From Saururus chinensis (taxonomy: Eukaryota; Streptophyta; Magnoliopsida; Piperales; Saururaceae): a stretch of 64,000 bases of DNA. Below the pieces are notes generated by a model. It was not told the origin of the DNA, ran no database searches, and saw only the letters and a program-made list of their open reading frames with translations. The stretch is from the NCBI GenBank assembly GCA_035235625.1, contig CP141142.1, positions 20,594,995 through 20,658,994 of the forward strand. Reading direction: 5' to 3'. Shown one piece after another: positions 1 to 12,010 of the stretch; within the stretch, counting starts at the first letter, position 1, and each line of letters opens with the position of its first letter. The translations under genes were made by a program, and so were the position numbers.

Positions 1-3000
1 GTTCTAACATCAAAATAAGGTAAACGAAGAGACATGCAAAACTAGGAGACTCCACGACTACTCCCAAGCTCTCTCCGACCTTTCCTCATATAGAGGATCC
101 TGTCCGTCTACGTGTCACGCCATGCAGCCCCAAAATAAAATAAGAAAGTGAGGTGAGTATAAAAATTCAATAATGGTTTGAATATAACTATAATCACTAG
201 AAAACACAACGGCTTGACAATGAAGCAAATCTAATCTAAGATTGACATGCTATACCACTTTCTGATCTTACATTCATATCACATAAACCTGCATAATAGT
301 GTCTTAATCACACCATTCCTGATCATGCATTTATATCACATAAACCTGCATAATAGTGTCTCAATCACACCATTTCTGATCATGCATTCATATCATATAA
401 ACCGGCATAATAGTGTCTTAATCACACCATTTCTGATCATGCATTCATATCACATAAACCTACATAATAGTATCTCAATCATACCATTTCTGATCATGCA
501 TTCATATCACATAAACCTGCACAATAGTGTCTCAATCACACCATTTCTGATCATGCATTCATATCATATAAACCTATATAATAGTGTCTCAATCACACCA
601 TTTCTGATCATGCATTCATATCACATCAAATTCATTCACCCTACACGACAAACGAGTCAAACACATGATGCACAATCATGCATAACATTCATAATAGACA
701 TGCATCAATACAAATGGTGAATGCCTCCATCAAGGAGTAAACACAAGTATTGCCACACAAGCAAGAAACGGTCAAGGCCATGAAGGCAAGACACGGTCAA
801 ATTTCCACACTGGAAATGAAAAAGAGTCGGGGTTGTCAATCCTTAAAGATGCTCGCCCTGGACGATCCTGGCCAAAGATGTCCTATTCTCACACAGAGAA
901 TCTAAAGTAGGGGTGTTTGCCCAGGGACATCTCCTGCAGAGGGGAGAGCATGAATTCCCACATAGGGAACCCAGAACACGTGGTAGCGGGTGCACATGGC
1001 ATACCACTCTGGATTTTCAGGGTCCAGATGACACTCATAATAATAATCTCAAATCCGCAAGACAAGTACGCAACTCGTTCCCACATAATTCCATTTTACT
1101 AGACTCAACCCGGGGAGTATATACGTTCTACAAGGAACTTAAATCGAAAACATGTCCTTTCGGACCAACCAAGTTTTGATTAATTCACCCAGCGATTAAT
1201 CCGGCACACAATCTCAAGCATTGCATACAATCGGTTAATTCCGGTTAAACATCGGTAAAACTTCGTCCATGAATAACGATCCATGATGCATGATAACATG
1301 ATACATATGTGAGCAAGACCTATGTGGATTCCAACACGTGGAACGTGGTCCTAATCAGTCCCCTCATGCATCATAATCACCTTATAATTAACTACAATGT
1401 CATAATAGATTCCCCATACATGTGTGTTCATGCATATCCTAAGCATACAATCAATGTTTTGATATAAACTCACAAGGCAACTTATGCATGCCTAACACAT
1501 GTGAAATAATGACTTCAAACTAAAATCAAGGCAATATCCACCATAAAACTTAAAATCCCTCAATGTAGAATCGAATGCTCATTCCTGCAAGCATGATTTT
1601 TCACACAATAAGCCACAACATGATCACATCAATTTCCCATAAACCATCCATATTATAAGTGAACGCATCTCACCATTTGCTATATAACATTCCTACTAGA
1701 AAACACATGCTAATCACAAGAATTCTAACATTCCAAGTTCCAACGTACTTCAATATCAACATGTATGATTATCAACACAATATGATGCCACAAGATAACA
1801 CCCATATCTAATCCATACACTTTCATCATCAATTCCACACCTCCAGTAGTCCAATTCAACATAATACACTTTCTATATCCATTAGAAACATTAAATGGAG
1901 TAAAAACATTGAAATGAGCACAAATTTAAAAATAGCAAAACTGTAGTGTAGCCGTTCGAACGCCCTGCAATGCCGTTCGATTGGCTATATAGGAAATCAG
2001 TCAAAAATACAGTGTTGCCAATCGATCGCCCTGGCAGACCGTTCGATCGCCAACACAGCAGTTTTGACCTTCTTCTTCATTTCAAATTTCAAAACCGAGA
2101 CTCGATTAAAACAACTTAAAACCTTCATCTACATACCCAAACACCATTAAAACTTCACCAAACCTTCCAGAATGTTAATCTACACCATCTAAAGGCAAAA
2201 CCCTAAGAAATCGGAACAAGAAATTAACATTTACAAATCCCACCATTAAAGCACTAAATCAAACAAATCCATTCCAAGTAAACCATAAAAATTGAGATTT
2301 TACCATTAGAAAACTGAGATTTGAAGACCCATTACTTTGTCACTTGTTTAGATTCGAATTTGACCTTCACCCTTCTTGGAAACCTTCCAAGAACATAGTG
2401 TCTAAGTTAAACTCCATTAAAAATCAATTTAACATTAAAAACCTTGAAGAAATCTTAGATTTAGGGTTTGTTAAGCATAAAAAAATGAATTTTGATAAGT
2501 AGGGTTTGAAGTAAGGGAGTAAATCAGTGACTTTGATGCTTGAAATTGAATCAAATCAAAGGGGAAATGTTGGATTAAGAATGGATTAGGAGAAGATCTA
2601 GGGTTTAAACTTAATTAAGGAAGAACATACCTTAATCCCTTCTAATCTGGGCCTAATTAGGGAGCTAGGCCTTAATCACCTCCTCCCAGCCTATTCCTGA
2701 AATGGGAATGACTCAACCCTTTTTCTTTTATAGTAGGGCTTGGGGTACACTTAATGAACTAATGGGGTGTAAATAGAATTTTGGGCTAAACATAGTTATT
2801 TTGAAGATTTGAGCACTAATTAAATTCTAAAATTTTTTGTATGAGCTTATGTTGATGTATGGGGCATTTTGGTCTAAAAATCCTAATTTCGTCGGTGGGG
2901 CCCACAGGGGTCCTGCCAAACCCTAATTTTACAAAAAATAGTAAAAAATCAGAAAAATCCCCAAAATTCAGAATTGACCAAAAACGACTTAAAACTCATA

Positions 3001-3144
3001 AATGTAGAGTTAGTTTTGCTTAAAACCATTAGAAATCTCATTTATTTTAGAAAACCACAAAATTTAAATTAAATAATGCGTAAACCACACATTAACCGAT
3101 AAATAACATTAAAATAAACTGGTTAAAAAATGAGAGTCCTTACA
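1..3144 (-). mobile_element. LTR of chromovirus family 3, first copy, cut by the window edge
   Basis: This stretch matches 35650-38666 plus 45692-45729 and, in part, 52150-52893, block by block in the same order. It ends at 3144 in TTACA, matching the TTACA that directly abuts the polypurine tract of the coding copy at 45729. That fixes it as an LTR in minus orientation with its 5' end at 3144. Its other end (about 300 bp by comparison with 35323-35650) lies left of the window. No pol or clear polypurine tract follows 3144; the flank is only pyrimidine-rich, so it may be a solo LTR or the 5' LTR of an element. It carries no MULE and so shows the empty site of the copy at 38667. Open frames inside it (for example 247-720 and 913-1179) are not genes. 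Confidence 0.85.
271..640. repeat. 57-bp tandem repeat inside the family 3 LTR
   Basis: Six full units start at 271, 328, 385, 442, 499 and 556, with a partial seventh at 613. Each begins CATTCATATC and ends near TCTGATCATG. The period is 19 codons exactly, which is why an open frame of 157 codons runs through it. The same repeat has only about three units at 36115-36300 and 52620-52810, so copy number differs between LTR copies. Confidence 0.95.
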
Positions 3145-4020
3145 TCCCCACCTCCATCCCCCTCCTTCCCCTCCCTCTCTATTTGCAGAGAGGGGCGGCC
3201 GCTGCCCCCCTCCCCCGGTCCTCCTCTCCCTCCCCCCATGGCCGCCGCTCCCCCATCCCACTTAGATTAACGGGAAGTTAATTAAAAATTCGTCAAAAGG
3301 AGCTTAACTATGCTTATTTTTACTCTTCGGTTTTTAATTTGAGTTTTGTTGGTCATTTTTTTTTATTTCAATGGGAATGTCTTGAAATATTTTTTAGAAT
3401 TTATTGTTATTTTTTAGAATTTTTTAATTTCCTCACTTTCCCTTTGTATTTAAAAATAAAAAATTTTAATTTTCTCAAAACCGATCCCCTATTGCGATCA
3501 ATCACTAGTTAGGTTTTCAAGCTGAAGCATAGTTTTAAATTTGGCCAAAACTAGTTCACTCTTATTTCAGTCCAAATTCTTCCAAAGAGTGTCACAGAGA
3601 GATTAGTGGTGATAGGAGTTATTTTTACATGAAACAAGACTAAATTTTATCATTAAAATTCTGATTTTCTCCGCATCCAAGGTATCTATCGAACCAAAAT
3701 TTATATTTTTAGTGCATTTTCAAAGGATTTCAATGATTTTTGAACTAATAGGATTGTTAGGAATGACTGAATTTATATTTTCACAAGGTTTTATGCGATT
3801 TGATATATTAGGTTGTGAGATTTCATGGAAAATCCATTGTTGTTTCAAGTTCATTTCAAATTAAGGATTTATTAAAATTGGACGTTTCTCATCAAAATTT
3901 GCAGTAGATCTAGGTATAACTTTTGTTCTAATAATTGATATCTACATTGGGTGAAAACTTGAGGTCAATCAAACACAATTTTTTTAGGATTTTTACTTTA
4001 GTTCATGTTATGTAGATGTT
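3145..4020. other. Spacer without recognisable gene
   Basis: The first 130 bp are GC- and pyrimidine-rich (3145-3275), with C-runs and a NotI-like GCGGCCGC at 3197. The rest is AT-rich, with no frame longer than 60 codons and no motif I recognise. The downstream part probably belongs to the copia element that ends at 4775. Confidence 0.5.
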
Positions 4021-4269
4021 GTTATTCGACATATGATGTCACATCATAGAGGTTTGTATGGAGACATAGAGGAGCCACAAGCACCAGTAGAGGCACCAAC
4101 ACTACATGATATGTAAGACAAATATGTTATCATTGCTGAGTTTAGAGCTTATCAAGATGCAGTGTTGCAGAGTCTAATAGATATCATATGTATGCTCAGA
4201 GATAGATTTCCACGAGCTGAGGGTGAGGGGGAGCAATCTGATGATAATGATGTTGTTGGAGCTATTTGA
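4021..4269 (+). pseudogene. Possible 3'-terminal ORF fragment of a SIRE-like copia element
   Basis: A reading frame of about 83 codons is broken by one in-frame TAA near 4117. It ends in an acidic tail (GEGEQSDDNDVVGAI) and stops at TGA 4267-4269. It lies 500 bp upstream of a polypurine tract and LTR start, the position where SIRE/Maximus copia elements carry an extra envelope-like or unclassified ORF. The residues show no domain I can name, so the assignment rests on position only. Confidence 0.3.
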
Positions 4270-4775
4270 TATTTTTATTATTGTATCAGTTTTTTATGTA
4301 TTCTGTTATTAAACTTATTTCATATCAATTTATATTTCATTTGTCTATGGGATGTATTTTGAAAATGATTTGATGGATATGTGATTATGGATATGCTTAT
4401 GTTATAGATTACTTATTTTCATGTCTATGGTGATATGTGTGACTTAATTGTGCTTAAGTGAATATTTTTGTTAACTATTGCTTAACTTTTTGTCTATTTG
4501 TGTCGAAAAGGGGGGAAATGATTAATGAAAATCAAAGTGCTTCTCTTTATACATGATTGAACAATACTATGCAAATTATTTTGATTTTAAGTGTACAAGA
4601 TAAGTACAAGTTTTAATAAGGCTTTTCAAGATCAATTGTAATAAGTTTATGTTAAGTCTGTGTTGTCAAGTTATTTGTACAAATTGAAATTCAATGCACA
4701 ATGGCAAGAGTTGTAATTTTATTTTTGATTTTCAATTATGTAGTGTTTTGACAAGAAATAACCCAAGGGGGAGGT
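4270..4775 (+). mobile_element. 3' untranslated region and polypurine tract of a SIRE-like copia element
   Basis: Blocks here (TTTTTGTCTATTTGTG near 4490, GATAAGTAC near 4602, TAGTGTTTTG at 4741) recur in the same order at 58087-58367. Both copies end in a purine-rich tract directly before an LTR-like start. The tract here is AAGGGGGAGG at 4765-4774. This is the usual 3' layout of SIRE/Maximus elements, plus strand. Confidence 0.6.
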
Positions 4776-5412
4776 TGTTAGATCATATGTATCAGCTGTT
4801 AGGTTAATTAGATAATTTCATTGTCAATATTTGTCAGAAACCTTATGTATGTAATTAGTCATAAAATCTGATTAGATGCAATTATGGTAAAGTGAGGTTC
4901 GGAATTGATTGACTTGAAAAATAGGGGTAGACATGTTTTTATGGATCAATATTGAAGGCTAAAGGATGTTGATGAGTTATGATGCTTATTTAGTTCACAT
5001 TCTCATACCAAAACCACTTAGAGAGGTTTTAAAGTAATTGCAAAGGTGATGAAAAGGAATTCTCTCTAAAAAAATAGAAAAACAAGAGTTCGTCCAACAT
5101 TGACTTGAACTTTGGTAAAACCTTCTATTGTGATAGATGTTCCTTAATGGACCTAGGACAAATTATGAGAATGGTTCTCATTCCTGATCCCTTTGTTCAT
5201 TTCTCCTTAAAAGAATTGTGTTTATGGAAAAGTAACTAATTAACAGTATAATCACCTAGGCTGTTAATACCTATGACCATGATCGTAACCATGTCTAAGG
5301 TGTCTACAACCTGGTCCTACTTTGTCAGGTTTTGCATGAGCCACTGATATGGACAAAAAATCATTCGCATGTGCATCCGTCTAATGTGCTTTCAATTTTT
5401 TCTAAACTTTAG
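4776..5412 (+). mobile_element. Truncated 3' LTR of the SIRE-like copia element
   Basis: The LTR starts TGTTAGATCATATG right after the polypurine tract. It resembles the LTR at 58368 in blocks such as GGAATTGATTGA and the TATTTAGTTCACATTC-like stretch near 4986. The family LTR is about 1230 bp, but this copy stops where chromovirus 1 begins near 5413-5425. I could not find its continuation after 13892, so the insertion or a later deletion removed the rest. Confidence 0.5.
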
Positions 5413-5424
5413 TGTTCTATACCA

Positions 5425-7358
5425 ATACACAAATATTATAAAAGAGTTAAAAGTAAAATCAGAGCTTGCTCGGGTCGCAACCATAAACGTAACATGAAAT
5501 ATTTTATTCCCCAGGAAATATACTGTCTGTGTACAAACACATAAGTGAAGTTATAAACAAGTCTTCTCAAGCCAAAAATATGAAAATATACTTAGAAAAC
5601 TATTGGTGTAATCGTAGACTCTGGGGTCACTAGTTGAAGCTCCCAAAAAGTATCTTTACTGCTTTCTTCTACACAAGTCTATTCCACACCAGGCCCTGCA
5701 AGGTCTGGGGGGGTGGTGAGTATTTTAAAATAATCAGTAGGAGTACTTATCCTATTAGACATAAATATAACATCTGGCAGTTTGTAAATCACAAGGTAAA
5801 TAGACAATACTTTTCAAAAAAACTGTAAGGGTGTGCCTCTCACCCAAAAACTTCCCTAGGGCTTCTCCCTATGTATTGAAGATGCTTCTAGGGTTTATAT
5901 TATTATATAAAGAATTTGTTGTGGATACAAAGCAGCGGCCTCTTACTCCTCTACAGATTTTTCGTAAAACACTATGTGCTTGTAGAGGGAAGAGCCACCC
6001 GTGCCCATGGGGCACCGGGATCTAGAGAGTAGAGAGTTTTCCCATGATACTCTCTACCCTAGTGCGCGTAGCCTCGATAGTTGCCCTTCGTTAGGGGCGA
6101 ATTAGGGATTTTGCCCTTCGTTAGGGGCTCACTAGGCTAATGTGCATACCGTGTATCCGATTTCAAACCGGATTTACCTGTGTACTCTCAATTATAGAAC
6201 TCTATTGGTACGTCTACCAAGTTGAGTTCCAAACAATTAAATCTCTTATATGCCCGACTCAAATGGGAATTTCTTTCTCTTTTTCTTCTTCTACGAAGAT
6301 CAATCTAGCATCACCTTTACAAGTCATGGTCATGTTACTAACAACGATTATAAAGGTAGGGTTAGTTGCTTGTTCCAACGAGATAGTTACCCCTTTTCTA
6401 TCTCATCTTAGTAACTTGGTGGTCATGATTGCATGTATTTTATAAAATCATTTTGATAGAGCAACAATTCCATAAAAACCGTCTTTCAATCTTACCATAC
6501 TTTAAAATAATGGCGAAGCTAGATTTTCTCTATATCACATATAACATAAAGCATTATTCCTAATTAAATTCAAAAGATAAACACTTAATACGAGGCAATT
6601 CTAAAACATACACGGAAATTAAATAGAATATTCATATAAACTTTCAAAGACAACCAATGTAAGTATTTATGTCGTAAAAGAGAATAAAAGCCCTTACCTT
6701 GATTTCTGTGCGAGAAAATAACGATACTCTGGACAACCTGAAATTAAATGTTAGATTTCTGAGCTATAGAGATCTGAAAATAGAAAAAAATAGTGCCATG
6801 ACGTTTAGCACGCTCGATTTAGGTAGAAACGCCTCTTAAATTACTTAAATCGGACTTGAAACAAGGAAGAAATAAAGAAAAGAAGTTTGGAGTGAATAGA
6901 ATGAGAAACTAATGCTATAAGGAAGCGGAAGTGACGCGCGTCTGACGTGTGTCAGACGTGCGTCACGCATCTAACGCATGTTTGACATGCATCAGATGCA
7001 TCACTGACGTGTGTCAAATTCCTGACGCGCACCTTTGACGTGGGTCAGATTTTTTATGCTTATTTAATATTTTATTTTTAAAAACTTAAAAATATTATAT
7101 CTTCTTATCGTGATATCGGAATTACTCGTTCTTTGTACCGATGGACTCATATTAACGAGCCCTTCGAAACTAGACCAAAGTTGGATAGGTTATCTCATAT
7201 TTTTAAATTGGGTCCTGCCCATACAACATGTTTCCCGAGGTCATAAGCTTTCATCCCGACCTCCGTTTTGTGCGTTCTTGGGTTCGTTACGCTCGTCTCA
7301 CCAAGCTCTATTACATAAAAAAATTATAAAAAATATTTAAAAACTTATGGATGTTACA
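5425..7358 (-). repeat. 3' LTR of chromovirus 1
   Basis: Collinear with 12011-13892. The pol-proximal end reads ATGTTACA on the plus strand (LTR start TGTAACAT) at 7351-7358. The first 25 bp or so of the other end do not match the 5' LTR and lack its TGTCACGACC terminus, so the end is truncated or rearranged. It carries a CG-rich repeat of GACGTGTGTCA-like units at 6930-7050 that is mostly missing from the 5' LTR. Confidence 0.88.
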
Positions 7359-7369
7359 ATCTTTCCTCG

Positions 7370-10300
7370 AAGATATTTTGCCTCCAAAATTTCCTGGTCG
7401 TCAAATAACTCAAGATACTTCCTTCTTATATCAACTTTGGTTTCCCACGTTGCTTCCTCTAATGAGTGGTGTTACCACAAGATTTTTACCAACAGTATTT
7501 TCTTGGTTCTAAGGACTTGTTCCTTTCTATCTAAGATCCGTATAGGCTTCTCTTCGAAAGTTAAGTCTGGTCTCAGCTCCTTCAGTATAGTATCTAGAAC
7601 ATGGGATGGGTCTTGAATATACTTCCTAAGCATGGAGACATGGAAGACATCATGAATACCTTCAAGTTGAAGAGGTAACGCCAACCTATAAGCTACGAGT
7701 CCGATCTTTTCCAATATCTCCATTGGCCCTACAAAATGAGGGCTTAACTTACCTTCCACTCCAAATCTCATAACCCCTTTTGTTGGTGATATCTTTAAGA
7801 GGACTTGATCACCTACTTCAAACTCAAGATCTCGACATCTTTTATCTACATAGCTCTTCTGTTGACTTTGAGTTGTCAACAATCGTTCCTTGATTAGCTT
7901 AACTTTATCAGCGCATTGCTGGATCAACTCTGATTTAATCAAATGATGTTCTCCCACCTCACTCCAGTAGGTTGGTGATCGACAAGGTCGTCCAAGCAGT
8001 GCTTCTTACGGTGCCATACCAATGCTAGAATGATAGTTGTTATTATAGGCAAATTCTACTAGTGGCAGATTTCGTCACAATTACCTTTCCAGTCCAATGT
8101 GCTGGCTCGCAACATATCTTCCAATATGTTCTTTCTGGCTGTCCATCTGTTTGCGGATGGAAAGTTGTGCTGAATTTTAATGCAGTACCCAAAGCCTCTT
8201 GTAAACTCCGCCAAAAATGTGAAGTAAATCGGCTATCCCTATCCGAAACAATGGATACAGGCATTCTAAGTAAACTGATTATCTCCTCAATATATAGTTG
8301 TGCCAAACTATCCAATGAGTGCTTCTTTTGGAGTGGAAGGAAATGAGAGGACTTAGTAAGCCGATCAACTATGACCCAAATCATGTCATTACCGCTTGAA
8401 GTCCTAGGTAGTCATGATATAAAATCCATTGTTATATGCTCCCACTTCCATTCAGGAATGTCAAGAGATTGAAGCAATCTAGAGGGTCTCTGATGTTCTG
8501 CCTTAACTTGTTGGCATGCTAAACACCGGGAAACACACTCAGCTACATCTCCCTTCATCCCGTCCCACCAGAAGTTCCTTTTTAAATCTTGATACATCTT
8601 GGTCCCTCTTGGATGAATAGTGTACTTTGAACTATGAGCTTCATCTAGTATTCTACACCATAACTCTGGAATAGCCAGAACAACCAATCTCCCAAGAAAG
8701 CGTATACCTTTATCATTTCCTTGACTGAAATCTGACTGTTCTAACAAAGCTTGAGTCTCCATATCTGTCTTCTAAGCCTCCAGTATTTACTCTATTACCA
8801 CAGACTGTATCGACATGTGGGCGAAGAATGACTTTCCTCGTCTAATCTCAAGCTCAGGTTGGATTGTTATTACTTCTTCAAGTAACTTCCATTCTTTCAT
8901 CATTAAATGTGCCATGAACCCATGAGATTTTTGGCTCAAGGCGTCTGCTACTACATCCGCCTTCCCTGGATGGTACTGGATGGTAAAGTCATAGTCCTTC
9001 AAGTATTCCATCCAACATCTTTGATGTATGTTTAGATATGGTTGGGAGAAGATGTATCTTAAACTTTTATGGTCAGTGAACACCACAAATTCCTCCCCTT
9101 AAAGATAATGTCGCCAAATCTTTAATGCAAAGACAACTGCAGCAAGTTCTAAATCATGAGTAGGATAGTTAGTTTCATGAATTTTCAACTGTCGCGAGGC
9201 GTAGGCTACAACCTTTCCATGCTGCATTACTACACAACCCAAACCTTCTCGCGAAGCATCACAATACACTACAAATCCACCGCTTCCACAAGGTAGAGTT
9301 GTTATTGGGGTAGTGGTAAGTCTCTTCTTTAATTCCTGAAAATTTTTCTCGCATTCCCCGTTCCATATAAACTTCATATCTTTGCGGGCTAATTTGGTCA
9401 GTGGCAGGGCAATCTTTGAAAACCCTTCAATAAATCTCCTATAGTACCCTACCAAACCTAAGAAACTACGAATTTCAAACACTGTTTTAGGCCTTTCCCA
9501 CCTTAGCACCGCTTCGACCTTAGCTGGATCGACCATCACTTTGTCTTTCGATATAACATGACCAAGAAAATTTACTTGATCCAGCCAGAATTCACACTTG
9601 CTGAGTTTGGCATAAAGCTTGTGTGTACTGAATATATTCGATACTATTTGAAGATGTTTCCTATGGTCATCAACACTTGTGGAGTAAACCAAAATATCAT
9701 CTATAAATACTATAACAAATCTATCAAGATAAGCATGAAAATTAGATCCATGAAGGCAGCTGGGGCATTCGTCAACCCAAAAGACATAACTAAGAATTCA
9801 TAATGCCCGTACCTTGTTCGGAAAGCAGTTTTTGAGATATCTTCCTCTCGAATCCTTAGCTGATGATATCCTGATCAAAGATCGATTCGAGAAAATATTT
9901 TGGCCGACTGTAACTGGTTGAAAAGGTCATCAATATGAGGAAGAGGATATTTATTCTTTATTGTCACTCCATTCAACTTCCGATAATTGATACATAATCG
10001 GAGAGATTCGTCTTTCTTCTTCACAAAAGCACTGGTGTTCCCCAAGGAGAGACACTTGGATGGATAAATCCTTTTTCTAGAAGGTCTTGAAGTTGTTCCT
10101 TTAATTCTTTAAGTTCAGCCCAACCCATTCTATAGGGTGCTTTCGAGATAGGAGTGGTACCTGGGAGAAGCTCAATACTAAACTTAACTTCTCTTTTAGG
10201 TGGTAAACCGGGCAATTCATTTGGGAAAACATCAACAAAGTCCCGTACTGTGTCTATCTCATCCAAAATTATTTCTTTTACCTCATTTGTGATAACGGTA

Positions 10301-10790
10301 GCAAGAAATGCCCAACATCCTTTGCTCATTAGTTTTTATGCTTTAGTGGCTGATATAAAACAAGAGCTTGTTTTATCTTGAATTCCTTGGAACACAATGT
10401 TTCCTTTTCCAAAGACTACTTTCTTTTTACCACAATTTACTATGGCTCTATGTGTAGCTAACCAATCCATGCCGAGGATAATATCAAATTTAGCTATCTT
10501 TAGTAAAACTAGGTTAGCACTCAGCCAATTGTTACCTATCTGAACTAACACCTCTTTAAGAAACTCTTGTGTTAATAAAGAGTCTCTTCAGGTGTTGTGA
10601 CTTCTAGTATAAAGGGTAACTTCAAAACTTGATCTTCCATATTTAAAGCAAATTCAATTGATATAAATGAATGTGTAGAGCCTGGATCTATCAAAACTTT
10701 AGCTAATCGATCAAAGACAAGAAGAGTACCTTCCACGACAACATTTGAGGATGAGCTTCCTCACTTGTGATGGTGTATACTTGTCTAGGA
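7370..10790 (-). pseudogene. Chromovirus 1 pol (protease, RT, RNase H, integrase), broken
   Basis: Read from high to low coordinates. Protease is split over about 10790-10336, with active-site DPGSTHSFIS near 10690 and ILGMDW near 10470. Reverse transcriptase starts with LPPKREVKF near 10210; the catalytic FIDD lies near 9697-9708, then FLGHVISKD. RNase H shows YCDASREGLG and [15 protein letters not shown] (ending near 9099), then [11 protein letters not shown] near 9070. The integrase zinc finger HHCC ends in CLACQQVK (8762-8412), followed by the catalytic core with FHPQTDGQPERT (8384-8043) and the GPY/F and chromodomain-like tail (7957-7472). Frames change repeatedly and stops separate all blocks, so no polyprotein can be made. 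Order and motifs are clear; exact breakpoints are approximate. Confidence 0.9.
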
Positions 10791-11883
10791 AATTTTAGCC
10801 TTTTGTTCAGTCTGAGGCTCATTTCGTGTATGCTTCCTTGGGCAGTCTCTAGCAAAGTGACCCTCAGCTCCACACACAAAGCATATATGATTCCTCTTCT
10901 TGCATGGTTGCCCTGGGTGAAACAATTTACATATGGGGCATGGGGTCCCTCCCCTACCTTGCTGATATTGTTGTTGTGGCCTTCTTCTAAAAGCTTGTTG
11001 TTGTGGTTGCGGCTGATAGGGTCGAGCTGGCTGGGTAGGTGCACCGCCAGAGTAGTTAAAGCCTCTCTTGTTGTTAGGGCATCTGAAACTACTATTTTGC
11101 CAAGCTTCCTTCCATTTTGCTAAAGCTCTCTGTTGATCGCGCTTTGCCACATAGGCAATCTCCACCACTTGACTCAAAGTAGTAGGTTGCAGAATTACTA
11201 CTTGAGCTTTTAATTCAGGTTTTAATCCCGAGACAAAGTGGGTGGCACGAGAAAATTCTGCAGTGCATGCTCCCAAGGCAAAGTGCTGCAACTGAATAAA
11301 TTTGGTCACATACTCCCGTACCGACAAACTTCCTTGCTTCAGTTCCATGAATTCCAACTCTTTTTGTTGCTTCATATGGAGTGGAAAATAATTATCATAG
11401 AAAGCTTCTTTAAAATCTTTCCAAGAAACTTGCTGAACCTCCACAAATTTAGTCTCCTTGATTATGGACCACCAATGATCTGCCTCTCCCGAGAAGACAA
11501 ATATTCCAAGGGCAACTTTTTTATTCTCAGGTACTTCCATTGCTTCAAAAATCTTCTCAATTTCTTTTATCCACTTTTTTGCCTCCTCCGGCTCTCCTTC
11601 ATCCAAAAAGGTGGGGGCAATTTTCCTAAACTGTTCAGCCAAATTATTCTCACCCTTACTCCTGCCAGATGAGTTATCACTAAAGGGAATTGGAGAAGGT
11701 TGTGCTGGTGGCAAAGAAAGAGTACGGTGATAACCTTCCTCAGCTAAGCGTTGAGCAAGATTTTGTAGCAACACACTCATAGCTTTGGGTGCCTACTCCT
11801 CCTCCCATTTCAGACGGGGTTGGTCCAGCCAAATTATTATTTGGAGTTTGTGGCTCTTGACCAAGTTGTTGTGATGACAACAT
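10785..11883 (-). pseudogene. Chromovirus 1 gag (capsid/nucleocapsid)
   Basis: The open frame 11780-10785 (331 codons) holds a retrotransposon gag domain (GEADHWW near residue 114, then FYDNYFP and EFMELKQGS). After a Gln/Pro/Arg-rich linker comes a CCHC knuckle, CFVCGAEGHFARDC, at about residues 300-313. Gag packages the element RNA. The likely original start is ATG 11883-11881 (MLSSQQLGQEPQ), but that frame joins the 331-codon frame only through a one-base shift near 11780. At the 3' end a second shift separates gag from protease. The capsid part is intact, but gag-pol fusion is lost. Confidence 0.88.
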
Positions 11884-11996
11884 CTAGGTTCAAAAAGATG
11901 GTTCAAAGTTATACTAAGTCTACTTATCTAAGTGAATTTTAGTGATAGAAATCATTTATTTCTTCACTTTATGCATTTATAGATAGAATTTCCTGG

Positions 11997-12008
11997 GCTC
12001 TGATACCA
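11997..12008 (-). promoter_or_regulatory. Primer binding site of chromovirus 1 (initiator tRNA-Met)
   Basis: The minus strand reads TGGTATCAGAGC, a perfect 12-base match to the complement of the plant initiator tRNA-Met 3' end. It lies two bases from the 5' LTR end at 12011. This is where minus-strand DNA synthesis would have been primed. Confidence 0.93.
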
Positions 12009-12010
12009 AC

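Noticed and set aside
271..640. Regularly spaced repeat that could suggest a CRISPR array.
   Set aside because: Units are contiguous without unique spacers, it lies inside a plant LTR, and the 26-bp array at 55801 is contiguous too.
247..720. A 157-codon open frame with a repeated His/Asn/Leu motif.
   Set aside because: It is the 57-bp tandem repeat read in a frame that stays open because 57 is a multiple of three. The other LTR copies do not preserve it.
5831..6445. Frames at 5831-6025 and 6140-6445 are conserved at 12430-12624 and 12643-13044.
   Set aside because: Both sets lie in the two LTRs of one element, which are duplicates by mechanism. The later pair has shifted frame, so there is no sign of coding selection.
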